Shown: piece after piece, positions 48,060 to 58,644 of the stretch
Numbering within the stretch: the first letter of the stretch is position 1
Layout of the letters: every line of letters starts with the position of its first letter
From: Nephrocerus scutellatus
Taxonomy: Eukaryota; Arthropoda; Insecta; Diptera; Pipunculidae
NCBI GenBank assembly: GCA_947095585.1
Contig: OX352763.1
Location: 112,881,908-112,945,907 of the forward strand
Direction of reading: 5' to 3'
Length of the DNA: 64,000 bases
Translations under genes and position numbers: made by a program
The notes under the pieces: generated by a model
Database searches by the model: none
Seen by the model: only the letters and a program-made list of their open reading frames with translations
What the model was told of the DNA's origin: nothing

Positions 48060-49425
48060 AATTAGCAAAAGCGTGTGCGTTAAGGTTAACGAAAAGAAAA
48101 GAAGGCAAGAAGGTCTGTAAGATTGTGCATTGATTGCATTGCATTGTGGATTGATGTGATGAGGAAAAACAGAGCTTGGCAAAGAGCTACGGTTGAAGAA
48201 CGAATGTATGAAATTACGTTCTTCCGAAGATAGGCTTGAGGGTTAACTGATAAGAATTCAAAGGGCCGTAGAGTATTACGGTTGAATTCATGGATAGGTT
48301 GCGTGCAACTGGCTATTTCTGGTAGTATAGGGTTTTTCAATAGGAGCACTTCAACTTTTTTTTTGAATAAAACACAAACTGTTCGACTTTTGAACTAACT
48401 TTTTTTTTATTTACGAATTTGAACATATACATATGATACATTTAAGTATGAAACTCGATTTCTTTTGCATGACCACCGCGTGCACGTTTTACGAAGTACC
48501 GATTTCCATTAACAGTAACGTGGCGATCGTTATCGTCGATGAAAAAATATGGCCCAATGACGCCGCCGGCATGTAATCCGCACCAAACAGTGACTTTTTC
48601 AGGATGCAACGGTGCCTCATGAATCACGTGTGGGTTGCTTTCTGCCCAGTAACGCATATTTTGCTTGTTGACAAATCCTTCTAGTCAAAAGTGAGCCTCA
48701 TTGCTGAAGATGATTTTGAAATGGCCGTAATGCTCTTAAAGTAGCGGCAACAGAACGATTATTTTGATAAAAAATTTGCACGATTTGCAATCGCTGTTCA
48801 CATGTGTAGCGTTCCATGATGAAATGTATACTAATGAAGTTTCCAAATGACAAAAGAACAATAAAAAATATGGCGTCGTTCGCCGTCCCTATCGGAGAAA
48901 AGTTGAAGCGCACCTGTTGAAACACCCGATAGTAGCGGTGACAAGCAGGAAACTTTTCTGCGGTGTTCAAGCGAATCTATGGCCTTCTAGATTGTAGCCA
49001 GATTAGTGGGAGTGAAATATTTATTGCAGCTTATGAGAAAACCTCAACATTCCGCAGCATTTTTGGACATGCCGAATTTGTGGTCCTTCTAACGAAACTT
49101 GTCGTTGACGCACATACCGCATATTACGAGTTTTTTACTTTGCTCGATGCAAGTGCTATTTATGGATAATGGCTTAGAAGCGTTAAATTCCCATCTATTT
49201 ACCTTTCTACATTCTATTCCAGGTCAGAATTTAACGAGCTTAACAAATGCAACTGCTTGAATCCTACATGAGAGGAGGAATAATATTCCTCAAAACTATA
49301 TGAGTGATGTTATCCGCAAAAGATTGAATTGGATTTGAAGTAACATAAAATAGATCATTATTAAAAATGACAAAGAGTGTTGGAGACAAAACAGAGCCCT
49401 GTGGAACGCCAGCATTTATGCTTAA
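48060..49425 (-). mobile_element. jockey-like LINE 3' half (copy C), with a nested transposon
   Basis: The minus strand from 49420 reads NAGVPQGSVLSPTLFVIF, SNPIQSFADNITH (FADD changed to FADN), then the RT C-terminal region with NAAECWGFLIS-type sequence and the C-terminus (HEFNRNTLRPFEFL) down to about 48060. A 598-bp DNA transposon splits it at 48330-48927. Head to head with the next element. Confidence 0.85.
48330..48927 (-). mobile_element. Tc1/mariner-superfamily element, internally deleted
   Basis: Inverted ends of about 30 bp: GGGTTTTTCAATAGGAGCAC on the left against GGGTGTTTCAACAGGTGCGC from the right, both continuing TTCAACTTTT. The minus strand has a transposase start (MERYTCEQRLQIVQIFYQNN) at 48818 and a C-terminal half piece (HPEKVTVWCGLHAGGVIGPY, FFIDDND). 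The middle with most of the catalytic domain is missing. TA lies on the left border; two extra bases separate the TA on the right. It interrupts the jockey-like copy between sequences adjoining in the intact copy at about 51000-51015. Confidence 0.87.
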
Positions 49426-51365
49426 CAACTTCTTTAGGAGAATTAACTGGTCGCTATTGTTTCGCGATAGCAACGTGGATGCCGCCGCTGATGCAATCAC
49501 AAACATCATCCTTATTAGTATGAGAGACTTTATCCCTTCCAGGAATAAGTCTGCCGAACCAAAGGATGATGGATGGTATGACTCGAGCTGTAAAGAGGCT
49601 TCTAGGATTAGATAGGTATTCTTTCGGTATAACAAAGCAAACTCTACAGAGGAAAACCGAACAAATTTTAAACGAGCCAGAAATGATGGAATGCTCATCT
49701 TCGGCGAGTCAAATTCGCCTACGACCAAAAATTGAGGTAAAAAATACTACAATGTCCCAAAGGTTTTATAAATTGTTGGTCATTCGTGAAAAGAATCAAA
49801 AATACAGCCTCGTCGTCGACTCCAACGCTCATTTATAATGACACTCCAGATGTCAACTCTAAAGACAAAGCCAATCTGTTTGCTGCACATTTTGCAGCTA
49901 GCTTCACGCTTTCAGATTGTGCATTGATGCCGCCTGCACCTCCGAGTATTGAACACTCTATGGGACAGATCTTCATTCGTACTCATGCAGTTGCTAGACT
50001 TTTAAACGATCTCAACATTCACAAATCCGCTGGGCCAGATGGTATTTCCCCATTAGTTCTGAAGAGGTGTTCTTTCAAGCATTCCCATCTATCCTATTCT
50101 TCTGGACTGTTCACGAGAAGTTGGAAAGAAGCCTTTGTTCAGCCCATACCCAAAAAACGCGAGCCGCCGTCGTCTTCTTCTTCGTACCGACCCATAGCAC
50201 TTACATCCATTCTTTCCAATGTCATGGAAACACTGATCCATTTTTCAGCTCAAGAAATATCTTGAAACCAACGAAATCCTCAGTGACCGGCAGTACGGAA
50301 TTCGTAGGCAACGTTCTACTAGTGATTTGATGATATATCTCACCGAATAGTGGAACCGGTATTTGCATCAATTTGGAGAAAGCAAAGCTGTTGCACTCGA
50401 TATTTCTAAGGCAATTTGACAGAGTTTGGCATCGAGCTCTTTTGTCCAAAATGCGTACTAATGAAGTCGATCAAAAACTGCTTCACTGGATTAGTAGCTA
50501 CCTTCTAGACCGCTCAATTCAAGTTATATTGGACGGTTTCAAGTCTGAAATACACCACATTAATGCTGGCGTTCCACAGGGCTCTGTTCTGTCCCCGAAA
50601 CTCTTTCTCATTTTTATTATTAATGATCTCTTATCTGTGACTTCTAATCCAATTCACTCTTTCGCTGACGACAGCACTCTTAGCTTCTCAAAAAAGTTTG
50701 ATGAACGTCCTTCTACTTCTCATGTGGAAATCAAACAACTGCGTATGTTAAGTACATTAAATTCTGACATAGGCAGCATAATACAATGGGGAGAAAACCA
50801 TCGAGTAGAATTTAACGCTTCCAAAACACAATGATGTCTCCTGTCGTCCAAGCGAATCCTAAACCCCATGCCATTATCCATGAATGGCACTTGCATCGAG
50901 GAAACTGAAAATCTCGCAATTCTCGGTATGTGCTTTAACGACAAGCTTCGTTGGTTTCGCTTGAACACCGCAGGAACGTTTCTTGCTTGTCACTGTTTTA
51001 TCGCTTCTTCTACCAGCGGTGCTCAAGAGAAATAGCCAGCTGCATGCCACCTCTCCTTGAATTCAACCGCAATACTCGTGGCGCTCTAAATGCTCATCAG
51101 TTTACCCTCAAGCCCATCTTCGGACGTACAGTTAAATTCAGGGATTCGTTCTTCAGCCGCACAACACGTATGTGGAATGCTCTGGCAAGCTCTGTCTTCC
51201 CACATCACTATGATTCACAGGCATTCAAAACACAAGCTCATAGACATCTCCTCCTTTTTCCTCCTCTTCCTTAACGCCCACGCTGTGCCAAGCATATATC
51301 CGAACATTATAAGGGTGCGAACCCCTTGAAGAGTGCGCAAATTATAAATAAAATAAAAAAAAAAT
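49424..51365 (+). mobile_element. jockey-like LINE, 5'-truncated, best-preserved copy
   Basis: Plus strand: linker (RINWSLLFRDSNVDAAADAI), RIKNTASSSTPTLIYNDTPD, RT fingers (DLNIHKSAGPDGISPLVLKR, SSYRPIALTSILSNVMETLI), palm with FDRVWHRALLSKM, NAGVPQGSVLSPKLFLIF and an intact FADD at 50661-50672, then thumb and C-terminus (SLEHRRNVSCLSLFYRFFYQ, FNRNTRGALNAHQFTL). It ends in an AAATAAAATAAAAAAAAA tail at 51345-51364. Frameshifts at about 49780, 50265, 50370 and 50835 inactivate it. The endonuclease is missing. Confidence 0.9.
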
Positions 51366-51531
51366 GTTACACATCTGAGTAACTTGCACTGTTCAATATT
51401 ATGTCATCATTGTTGTTGTTTACATTCTCGTCTAAGTGTGCATATGGATAGCCAAAGCTAATACGTGATTTCGGCTTTGATAAGTAAACAAGAACAAGAA
51501 CAACAACTACAAAAACACAATACTCCAGAAG

Positions 51532-51570
51532 TATAAAAGCGAAACTTTGCAATTCAGAGTCATCAGTCGT
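51532..51570 (+). promoter_or_regulatory. Core promoter of the first SVWC gene
   Basis: TATAAAAG starts at 51532, and a fly-type initiator TCAGTC places the likely +1 adenine at 51565, 33 bp downstream. The same arrangement precedes both other SVWC genes. Confidence 0.75.
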
Positions 51571-51651
51571 TGCTTGCAATTGCAATTATCAAGCCGTTTA
51601 CTTCAACTTAAGAGGATTACAAATTCAAAAAAAAAACCAAAACCAAAAATC

Positions 51652-52184
51652 ATGAAGGGAATTACTATCGTCGTTCTGTTTGCTGTTCTTGCAGTTACCT
51701 ACGCTGCAGGTAATAAAAAATATTGCCAACTGCATTTTGAAGCGGGGTGCTCGTAAATTCGAGAGATCATAATCCAAATTGGGTTAAAATAACTAAGCAA
51801 TCATTTTCTACGGTCACCGGCAATACGGACGGAAGATAATTTTCTGTTTTCTTTGTTTCTTTGTCCAAATACCACATTTTAGATTGTACCATTAAGGGGC
51901 GCGAACTTAAGCTCAACGAAAAACTATCCCCACCTGGAGAGTGCATTCGATACACGTGTGAAGCTCCTGGAAAAATCCGCACCGAAACGTAAGTGCACTT
52001 TGTTGCGGGAAAAGTCTTACCCTCGCATATCACTTTGTGCCTTCTTGTCACTGATGCACGCTCTACGCTCTCTACTTACAGGTGTCAGGAAGCCAAACCG
52101 CTCGAGAACCAGAAATCATGCAAACTTAGTCCACAGGATTTGACTAAGGCCTGGCCAGAATGTTGTCCAGCCTTCAAGTGTTAA
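51652..52184 (+). CDS. Secreted single-domain von Willebrand factor C (SVWC) protein, 88 aa, 3 exons
   Basis: Coding exons are 51652-51709, 51883-51988 and 52082-52184, with GT-AG introns (CAG|GTAATA ... TTTTAG; AAC|GTAAGT ... TTACAG) of phases 1 and 2. The product begins with a signal peptide, MKGITIVVLFAVLAVTYAA. The mature part has eight cysteines in the SVWC order C-C-C-C-C-CC-C, with SPPGECIRYTCE and a final ECCPAFKC. SVWC proteins are small extracellular or haemolymph proteins of arthropods that respond to infection, viral challenge and nutritional state; Vago of Drosophila belongs to the same family. The particular role of this one is unknown. AATAAA follows at 52197-52202. It stands 290 bp after a jockey-like LINE. 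Two paralogues follow within 9 kb. Confidence 0.92.
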
Positions 52185-52196
52185 ACATAAACAATT

Positions 52197-52202
52197 AATA
52201 AA
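52197..52202 (+). terminator. Polyadenylation signal of the first SVWC gene
   Basis: AATAAA lies 13 bp after the stop codon TAA (52182-52184). Confidence 0.75.
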
Positions 52203-52209
52203 CCTTTTT

Positions 52210-52810
52210 CATATATTCATATGTTCACTTGAAAGAATAAATATAATATTACTTTGCATAAAAGGTTTATTTAGTTTTAACTGTTTTGGTATGAGTAGAT
52301 ATCGAAGTATCAATATCGAAGTATTGGTTTAATGTTATGGTAAAAATAGGAAGAAGACATTTACATGGGCGGAATTTGCATGTAAAACTTCTTGTCGTTC
52401 ACAGCATTACAACAGTAAACTTGCAGATACTTTTCTATCTAATTCAGTATTCATTGCAAATACATGCAAAACATGAGGGATCTACCTACCACCTTATACG
52501 TATGATTGTATCTGCAAAACGCATTGTGTAAATTGTAGAACATGACAAAACGTGTTAATAAAAAAAATGTATCTACGATATGTCTAACTTGAATGTTAGA
52601 CATTTTTTTGTCTTTCTCCTTCGAAGTTTCTTCATGGCCACAAAAAATAGTTCTTCGTCAAGTTGCAGTAAATCAGTGGTGCAGTCTCGGTTCAACTTCT
52701 AAATGGCACATTTCTTTTAAGAATAAGAATAGAGAATATGAACTTATATTTATTTTACATCGAAATATTGAATTAACTTTAACCAAGTATGAACCAAAAT
52801 ATTTTTGAAA
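52210..52810. other. Interval without a recognised gene
   Basis: A+T-rich. Frames at 52337-52531 and 52593-52808 show no motif. Confidence 0.45.
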
Positions 52811-52811
52811 T

Positions 52812-53170
52812 TCTCTATATTAACTTCGCGTTTTAAGAGGGTCTTGTTGGGTCTTGAGGAGGTTTTTAAGCGGTGTTGAGGGGTCTTAAGGGGTTCGTTA
52901 GAGGTCTTCAGAAGGTTCTAAGAGGGCCTTGGATGGGATCTTGGGGGCGCCTTTGAAGGGTCTAAAAGTCGGTCTTGAGGGAGTTTTGAGAGGGTTTTAA
53001 GGGGAGCCTTGACGGTGTTTTGAAAGGGTCTTAAATGCGGTGTTAAAGGGGACTTAAGTGTGGTCTTGAGAGGGTTTTGAGGCGGTCTTGTGGAGTCTTT
53101 AGGAGGTCTCGAGAAGGTTTTGAGGGGGTCTTGAGAGAGGTCTTGAGGGCGTCTTGAAAGGATTTTTAGG
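52812..53170. repeat. T-family start joined to (GGTCTTGAGG)n minisatellite
   Basis: TTCTCTATATTAACTTCGCG at 52812-52831 passes directly into a degenerate repeat of GGGTCTTGAGG with variants (GGTTTTGAG, GGTCTTAAG) up to about 53165. It shows that the T-family start can be followed by unrelated interior repeats. Confidence 0.85.
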
Positions 53171-53319
53171 ATGTCCATAATCTTTAAACACATTGCCAAT
53201 ACTCTAGTAACTCGCACATTTCAAAGAGGCTAAATTTCCATTGCGAACAAGTGCTATGCGACAGAAACCACTAGGCCAAGATGGCTGAAAAGTTGATCGT
53301 CCAAGAACTACGTCGCGCA

Positions 53320-53445
53320 GGGAGTCCTAAGTTTTTTGCAGCATTCTTGGCAATTTCGAATATATGTCTGAATGCAGTATGTTTATTCCGACGAAACTTG
53401 TCATTAATACACATAACGAGAGTTTTGAATAACCAGTGCCTCTCA
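53320..53445 (-). mobile_element. jockey-like LINE scrap (copy G)
   Basis: The minus strand matches the RT segment at 6400-6490 and 880-960 (words for AAATGCTGCGAAA and ATTAATGACAAGTTTCG with changes). Only about 125 bp remains. Confidence 0.65.
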
Positions 53446-53449
53446 CACT

Positions 53450-54595
53450 GTAGTAGAGTATAAGCTAATGCAACAACCCAATTTCTTCAGTTGCTGAATA
53501 CAAATAACACTCAACCTAATTGCTCTTGCATATATACATTTTTGAAATCTAATTATTCCGTTTCGTTTTTCTTTTACATTCTAGTATTCTATATTTTTCT
53601 AAATAAGGCATAGACAGATAGACACCAAGACACCATTAATTACTGAACTCCATTTAGCATGAAAAGAAGACACAAATACTTATGGCTACACGCACTTCAC
53701 TTAATATTTGCTGGATTCTATTAATGATTTAAAACTACAAAACAAATGTTTGGCTACACGCTACTTACTGAAGTTGCTATTTTAAAGGATTTTTTTAATA
53801 ATTAAATAACATAACTTTTGCAGAGCCCACTCGGAGAAGTTTCCGAGGTTCAATTGATCAAGAGGCTTCAGTTTTTGAGTTAATTTGATCTTGTAAGGGT
53901 GTTGACCAAGATTATTACGCAAAATTCGCCACTAAGAGATTCATAATTTCTGTGAACGGCGTTGAATCGACTGATTTGATTCATTTTGAAATGAAGCACT
54001 TACGACTGCGATATTTGCGGTACTTCAACCGGAGCGTTATCTCACTGGCACAGGAACATTCAATAGTGAATATGTTGGCTTGAACTTATCGGCTTTTGCA
54101 CGAACTGCCTGTCTGGTGGGACGATTATTACGAAAATTGCAGTAAGCGATCGTCTCAGAAATCTCAGAAATCGGTGGTAATTTTCAATAATTTCCAAACG
54201 TTGCTCGTTCGTGAACTTCAACATGACAAAAATGTAAACCTAGATTACCTTTCTGATATTGACAGTTTATAAAAAAAAGTTTAAGAATGCCTTTGTATTA
54301 AAATACAAAATTGTTTTGTCTCTATTGAAAAACCATTTATAATGTGAAGTTATTTATATTATCCTTTAATAACTTATAGTTGCATTTCATTAACAATCAA
54401 CAATCAAGTACTTAATTGACTTATCAAGTTGAAATGAAACCCAAAAACTCTATTTTATGTAACTACACATACTTACTTTGACTCTAAAAGTTAAATTATA
54501 TTTACCATCTACACACAAGTACTTATTTTGTTTATTGGAGGTGGCGGATTTTTTGGCCCCGTATGTGAGGAAGAACAATTGCGGAAACCCTATAA
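53450..54595. other. Interval without a recognised gene
   Basis: No open frame of interest. 54000-54240 may be a decayed transposase-like region, but I could not confirm any motif. Confidence 0.4.
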
Positions 54596-54599
54596 TGAG

Positions 54600-54720
54600 A
54601 AGAGGTCTACGTGCGGTAACTCTATGTTGACATCATGCTGAAAATTAAGCTCGGTATGCTGCACCTATCTCGCGTGAGCGAAGAGAACTCGGAAAGAATT
54701 TATGGGTCACGACTGCAGAT
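54600..54720 (+). mobile_element. RTE-like LINE scrap
   Basis: Nucleotide match with 19685-19815 of the larger copy (ATCGTGAAGAAAATTAAGCT-type word, GCTCGCATGAACGAAGAGGA-type word), with deletions. Confidence 0.65.
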
Positions 54721-55144
54721 TAGATTTTTGAATAGACTGGTTCACCTTTTTGGTAAGATATGCCTTTAAATCAACAACGTTTGCCCATAGACAAACAAAA
54801 TGCTGACGCCATGACTAGGATGACGGAAGCCATGTATATCCTGACAAAACAAACCTGTATATTATATTTATGATTATGACAACAGGTACAACGAAAATAA
54901 TCAAAATATATTATCAAGGAAGAAAGAAGAAGGAATCCATTAAATAGTCGACCATAAAAAAGCAATCTTCTAAAAGGTGACCTATTTGTTGGTCGAGTTT
55001 TTAATCGTGCGCCTTTTTGATGGTCGCCTTTACAAAAAACACAGAGAATTATAATAAAACTGAGCTCTATTTCATCACGACATGTATGCAATGCAATTTG
55101 AAAATAATGTGCACTAATATTTATGTTAATAAGTAATTCTTTCC

Positions 55145-55609
55145 TCAACATTCAAACTTGGGACAACAACTAGGATATGGCTTGGACAGATCAGCTGGAA
55201 TGTATTTGCACGGCTTCAACGATTGTACATCGGGGCATCTGCAAGTAAGAGTGGGCGATATTCAACAATTTTTGTTTCCGTTTTTTAGAAATTCCATTGT
55301 GTATATGTATTTTAAATATGCACTCACGTTACAGAGGAAATACCTCCTTGGGCTTCGCAGGTGATTTGAATGCATTCTCCAATCGGGGAATATTTCTCTC
55401 CTATTTTGAATGCATGTCCACCGACGTTGCAGTCTTCTGTTTAACAAAAATAACGAAATTTTTTCATTTTGTTTAATTCAAAAAACACAAACAAGAAGTA
55501 GAAGTAATAGCTCGAACTCTAATTAGCATAAGCACTGTCTAATACCTGCGGCAGATACTCCTGCAAGACAAGCGAACAACAAAACAGCACAAATGATGAG
55601 ACCCTTCAT
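55145..55609 (-). CDS. Secreted SVWC protein, 88 aa (or 87), 3 exons, duplicated gene A
   Basis: Coding exons on the minus strand are 55609-55546, 55436-55328 and 55238-55145 (stop TGA). The donors are GCAG|GTATTA and AAC|GTGAGT; phases are 1 and 2 as in the first gene. The signal peptide is MKGLIICAVLLFACLAGVSA. The mature domain has eight cysteines (DC, GEC, TCE, TC, PCK, SCC, ECstop) and the family signatures YSPIGEC and PSCCPKFEC. The second exon can start at either AG of CAG-AAG, giving or omitting one Glu; with the shorter choice it is 106 nt, equal to the paralogues. It lies in a block duplicated at 60180-61595. Secreted; the partner is unknown. Confidence 0.9.
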
Positions 55610-55675
55610 ATTTGGAATGGAAAACTTTTACTTTAAATTTGAAGCAACGACTTTTTTTGGCAGAATCCAGGCAAT

Positions 55676-55712
55676 GACTGAGGTTTGCAGAATCGAGTGG
55701 TTTGCTTTTATA
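55676..55712 (-). promoter_or_regulatory. Core promoter of SVWC gene A
   Basis: On the minus strand TATAAAAG starts at 55712, and TCAGTC places +1 at 55679, 33 bp downstream, the same as in the other two genes. Confidence 0.75.
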
Positions 55713-56121
55713 GTGTGATTTCGCATTACTTCGTTTCTTATTTATTTTTGTAGACAAACACACATGTCTTGTGACATACTCGTATCTATTAAAAGCTTTG
55801 AATATATTTATTTAACATCTTCAACGTACAGCAGCAACGTATAAAAAACATCCGCAAATACTCAGAATTGAACATCTTCAGTTTGGATGGATGCAACCAA
55901 TAATAGTTGTGGACCGACATTAAACAGATAACACTTTGACTTTGACTTTGACCGGAAAACAGAATATTGAATATAAAAAAAACTCAATTATTTAAATGAA
56001 ATCAGGCTGATGGAGATAGACTTACGCGCTATACTCGCAGTCTGGACATAGACGAACGCACTATACTTGCTCGTAATTACCAAATTTTTATTAACAATAT
56101 AAGTATGTTGTTTATGTATGT

Positions 56122-56382
56122 ATGTTAATTATGCTTACCAATGAAAACAAACAAAACGTTAAGTTGTCCAAATTTATGTTCCATGTAAGTGCCGGACAAC
56201 TTGTTTACCTTTATTATCTGTTTGCGAGCGAGCGTATCTTGTGCTTTAATCTACAGAATAAAAATGATGGCAATATGAGTAAATATTTTGTCAGACAATA
56301 TTATGCAACAGCGAAGAGGAATGTAATTATGTGGTCAATTGATATTCTGTTATGCTTATTAATTCCACATTCGCAATTTTAA
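56122..56382 (+). other. Conserved frame in the duplication, left copy (86 codons)
   Basis: The frame MLIMLTNENKQNVKLSKFMF ... is kept in the other copy (61201) for about 65 codons. By eye seven substitutions separate them there, all transitions, six synonymous and one Val/Ile. Alternatively, GTAAGT at about 56185 and CTACAG at about 56256 could bound a 72-bp intron containing five of the seven. It lies divergent from, and about 500 bp upstream of, the SVWC gene. Coding status is undecided. Confidence 0.4.
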
Positions 56383-56542
56383 ACGACAAGTGTCGTGACA
56401 CACCCAGGGAAGGTCGAGTATTAAATTGAGGGAGAAAAGTCACTCACATTATCCAGCGGATTGTCACCAATAATTTCGCTGTTGGCGCATCTAGTTAGTC
56501 GTAATCGTTAGTGCCATCAGGTACCCGTATAATTAGTATTGA

Positions 56543-56980
56543 TTGGCTGATTACAAGCTCACAAGTTCAATTTGTTTTGGCCCACTGACCTCTCGCCAAG
56601 TTACCGCCCGCCGACTGAACAATCACCCACTAACTGATAGCAGTTTTTCTCAAAATTTCCAATATTCCTGGCAAGTTTTCAAATTTTTCCGTCCGGACTA
56701 TGACGAACACTTTAAAATAAAACAAGTAAATGTAAAAAAATTTCGTTTTTCGGCTACAAACTTTTACCTATACATCGAAACACAGCACACAGTCTTTTAT
56801 TATTTGGCAATAAACGCCAAAATATATGTTTTTGAGAATTCAAAGAAATTTATTTTTTCCACGCTCACACACGCCACACGCGACTCGCGAAACGAGTCAA
56901 AATTTGGATATCAAAATGGGGCCCTGACATTGAGCCGCTCACAAAATTTCAGCCGTCTAGGTCGTGTGAAAGGTGGGTAA
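56543..56980 (+). other. Open frame of 145 codons, unrecognised
   Basis: Starts MADYKLTSSICFGPLTSRQV and is rich in Phe, Lys and Asn. No signal peptide or family motif is evident. It begins just after the duplicated block and ends near an RTE-like element. It may be chance or element-derived. Confidence 0.25.
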
Positions 56981-57004
56981 AAAATACCTCAAAAAACGAG
57001 CAAA

Positions 57005-57930
57005 TGGCGCGATTTTAATTCATCACACGTTTCACACGCGAAACTTCCTCTTCCTCTTCTATCGTCCTTTTCCATGTCTTGCTAGGACAGCCAACTCGGT
57101 GGCTTCCCTGTGGATTCCAGTCGAGCGCTAGTTTCATAATATCGTCCGCTGGCTTTCTCAAAGTGAGGCCAATCCAGCTCCATTTTCGTCGTCTGATGGT
57201 GATTCCGATTGCTTCCTGCTGCGTTACTCTTGGATCCTTTCCACGACGATTGGTTCTACGAACCGAAAGGACCCCAATACCTATCAAGACATTGACCCAA
57301 AGATCGTCAACACAACAACAGGTTTGAGATTGGATCACTTGGATCCACTCCAATAGGTTGCGATTAGAACATTGATCAGCAAACTGAACCAAGGCCTCGG
57401 TTTCCCATGACATAGTACCAATCACTGTTGTCGCTGCCTACCTTTGTGTTAAGGTTACCGATAAAAAAAACGATGTCACTCTTGCGTAGTTGATCTAATG
57501 AATTTTTAGACGCAAGTAAAACGTGTCTTTTTCTTCAGAGGTGGCTTGTTCCGTTGGTGCGTAAACTGGAACAAAAACGACCTGTCGAACAACAGCTTTA
57601 AATCTTGCAATAATAATTCTATCGGATATTGCTTGCCAGTCCTGGAACGATATTCTCGCGGCTTTAGAGAGCAGAAATCCCACTCCATTCGCACGGTGTT
57701 CTCCTGCAGGCTTAACCGAAAAAATTAGAATCTCGCCGGTAGATGTTCGTTTCCCCTAATACCCAGGCCATCTCACCTCACTAAGACCAAGGATCTCTTG
57801 ATGGTATTTACGAAATTCTTTTGTTAATTGTGCAAGCGTTGTTGTCTTGACGAGCGTGCGAATATTCCAAGTTCCAAAACGTGTCCTTTTCCGTTATTGT
57901 TGATAAACTGTATATGTATCCGAGGCTTGT
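57005..57930 (-). mobile_element. RTE-like LINE: endonuclease fused to C-terminus, middle deleted
   Basis: The minus strand from about 57900 reads RTRFGTWNIRTLVKTTTLAQ, LTKEFRKYHQEILGLSEVRW, GFLLSKAARISFQDWQAISD, IIIARFKAVVRQVVFV and VYAPTEQATSEEKDTFYLRL; then GNLNTKVG and FADQCSNRNLLEW. After that it goes directly to RVTQQEAIGITIRRRKWSWI, KPADDIMKLALDWNPQGS and TWKRTIEEEEE. The whole reverse transcriptase is absent. 57930-58230 may be its 5' region. Confidence 0.87.
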
Positions 57931-58334
57931 ATTAGTTTCAAGAATCAATTAATTCAGTTGAGTGGTGATTGACCAACCGCAACCTAGGTCGACATGAAGC
58001 GCAGCCGACCAAGGCGAGTCCAGATCTTATTTAGCCCCGACCCAAGCTAGTACAAATCGGATTGGGTACCGAAATCGTTCACTTGATTTGGCCGAGTTTC
58101 CAGTGACGTGATGACGTGGACGCATAAGATAGGAGTTGTAATGCGAGAAGCTAAGGACATGACTGTCTATAATCGCGTCATCATCAACGTTTGTTACCAA
58201 ATACAGTTTCATACCGTGCTTTAATCCAAAAACTCAGCACAATATATAAAAAAAACAATATGCACTTGGCCACATGGTAAGACCATTGCCATTCTGCCTT
58301 TGCACAACCTTGCGTGAAAGCGTGAAAGAAGAGT

Positions 58335-58640
58335 TCATAACACCCCCAGGACCTCTAAGGTGGTGGTGGAAAAATTGCCCCCTATTTTATGTCCGATATT
58401 AGTGTAGAATAAGGTGATTTTCTAAGTCGCAAAGATGAATAGTGACGGTACTACATCCCAAGCGGTGGGCTTGGATGGAGATCTTCAGCAGTTTTTGAAA
58501 GGATCTAAATGGAGTCTTGAGTGGGACTTTAATGTAACTTGAGGGGAGCGATAGGAGTTTTAAGGGGCTTGATGGTGGTCTTGAGGGGTGCGGGTGAAAT
58601 ATGAGTGGTCTTGAAGGGGTCTTGAGCAGTTTGAGTGCTT
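58335..58640. repeat. Satellite unit and (GGTCTTGAGG)n minisatellite
   Basis: 58335-58420 has the reverse of the 29720-30130 unit (GTCCGATATTAGTGT). 58490-58640 is a degenerate GGTCTTGAG repeat. Both directly adjoin a reverse T-family copy. Confidence 0.7.
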
Positions 58641-58644
58641 GAGG

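Larger units (their letters stand above)
55035..56540. repeat. Segmental duplication, left copy
   Basis: This block is duplicated at 60180-61595. Shared landmarks in order: AATTATAATAAAACTGAGCT, the SVWC gene, GACGTACAGCAGCAA-type or CGTACAGCAGCAA, TTTGACTTTGACTTTGACYG, the conserved frame near 56122, and GTTAGTGCCATCAG. Divergence is low upstream of the gene (a few percent by eye) and much higher in the SVWC exons. Confidence 0.88.

Noticed and set aside
52918..53217. Pro-rich 99-codon minus-strand frame
   Set aside because: It is the antisense of the GGTCTTGAGG minisatellite.
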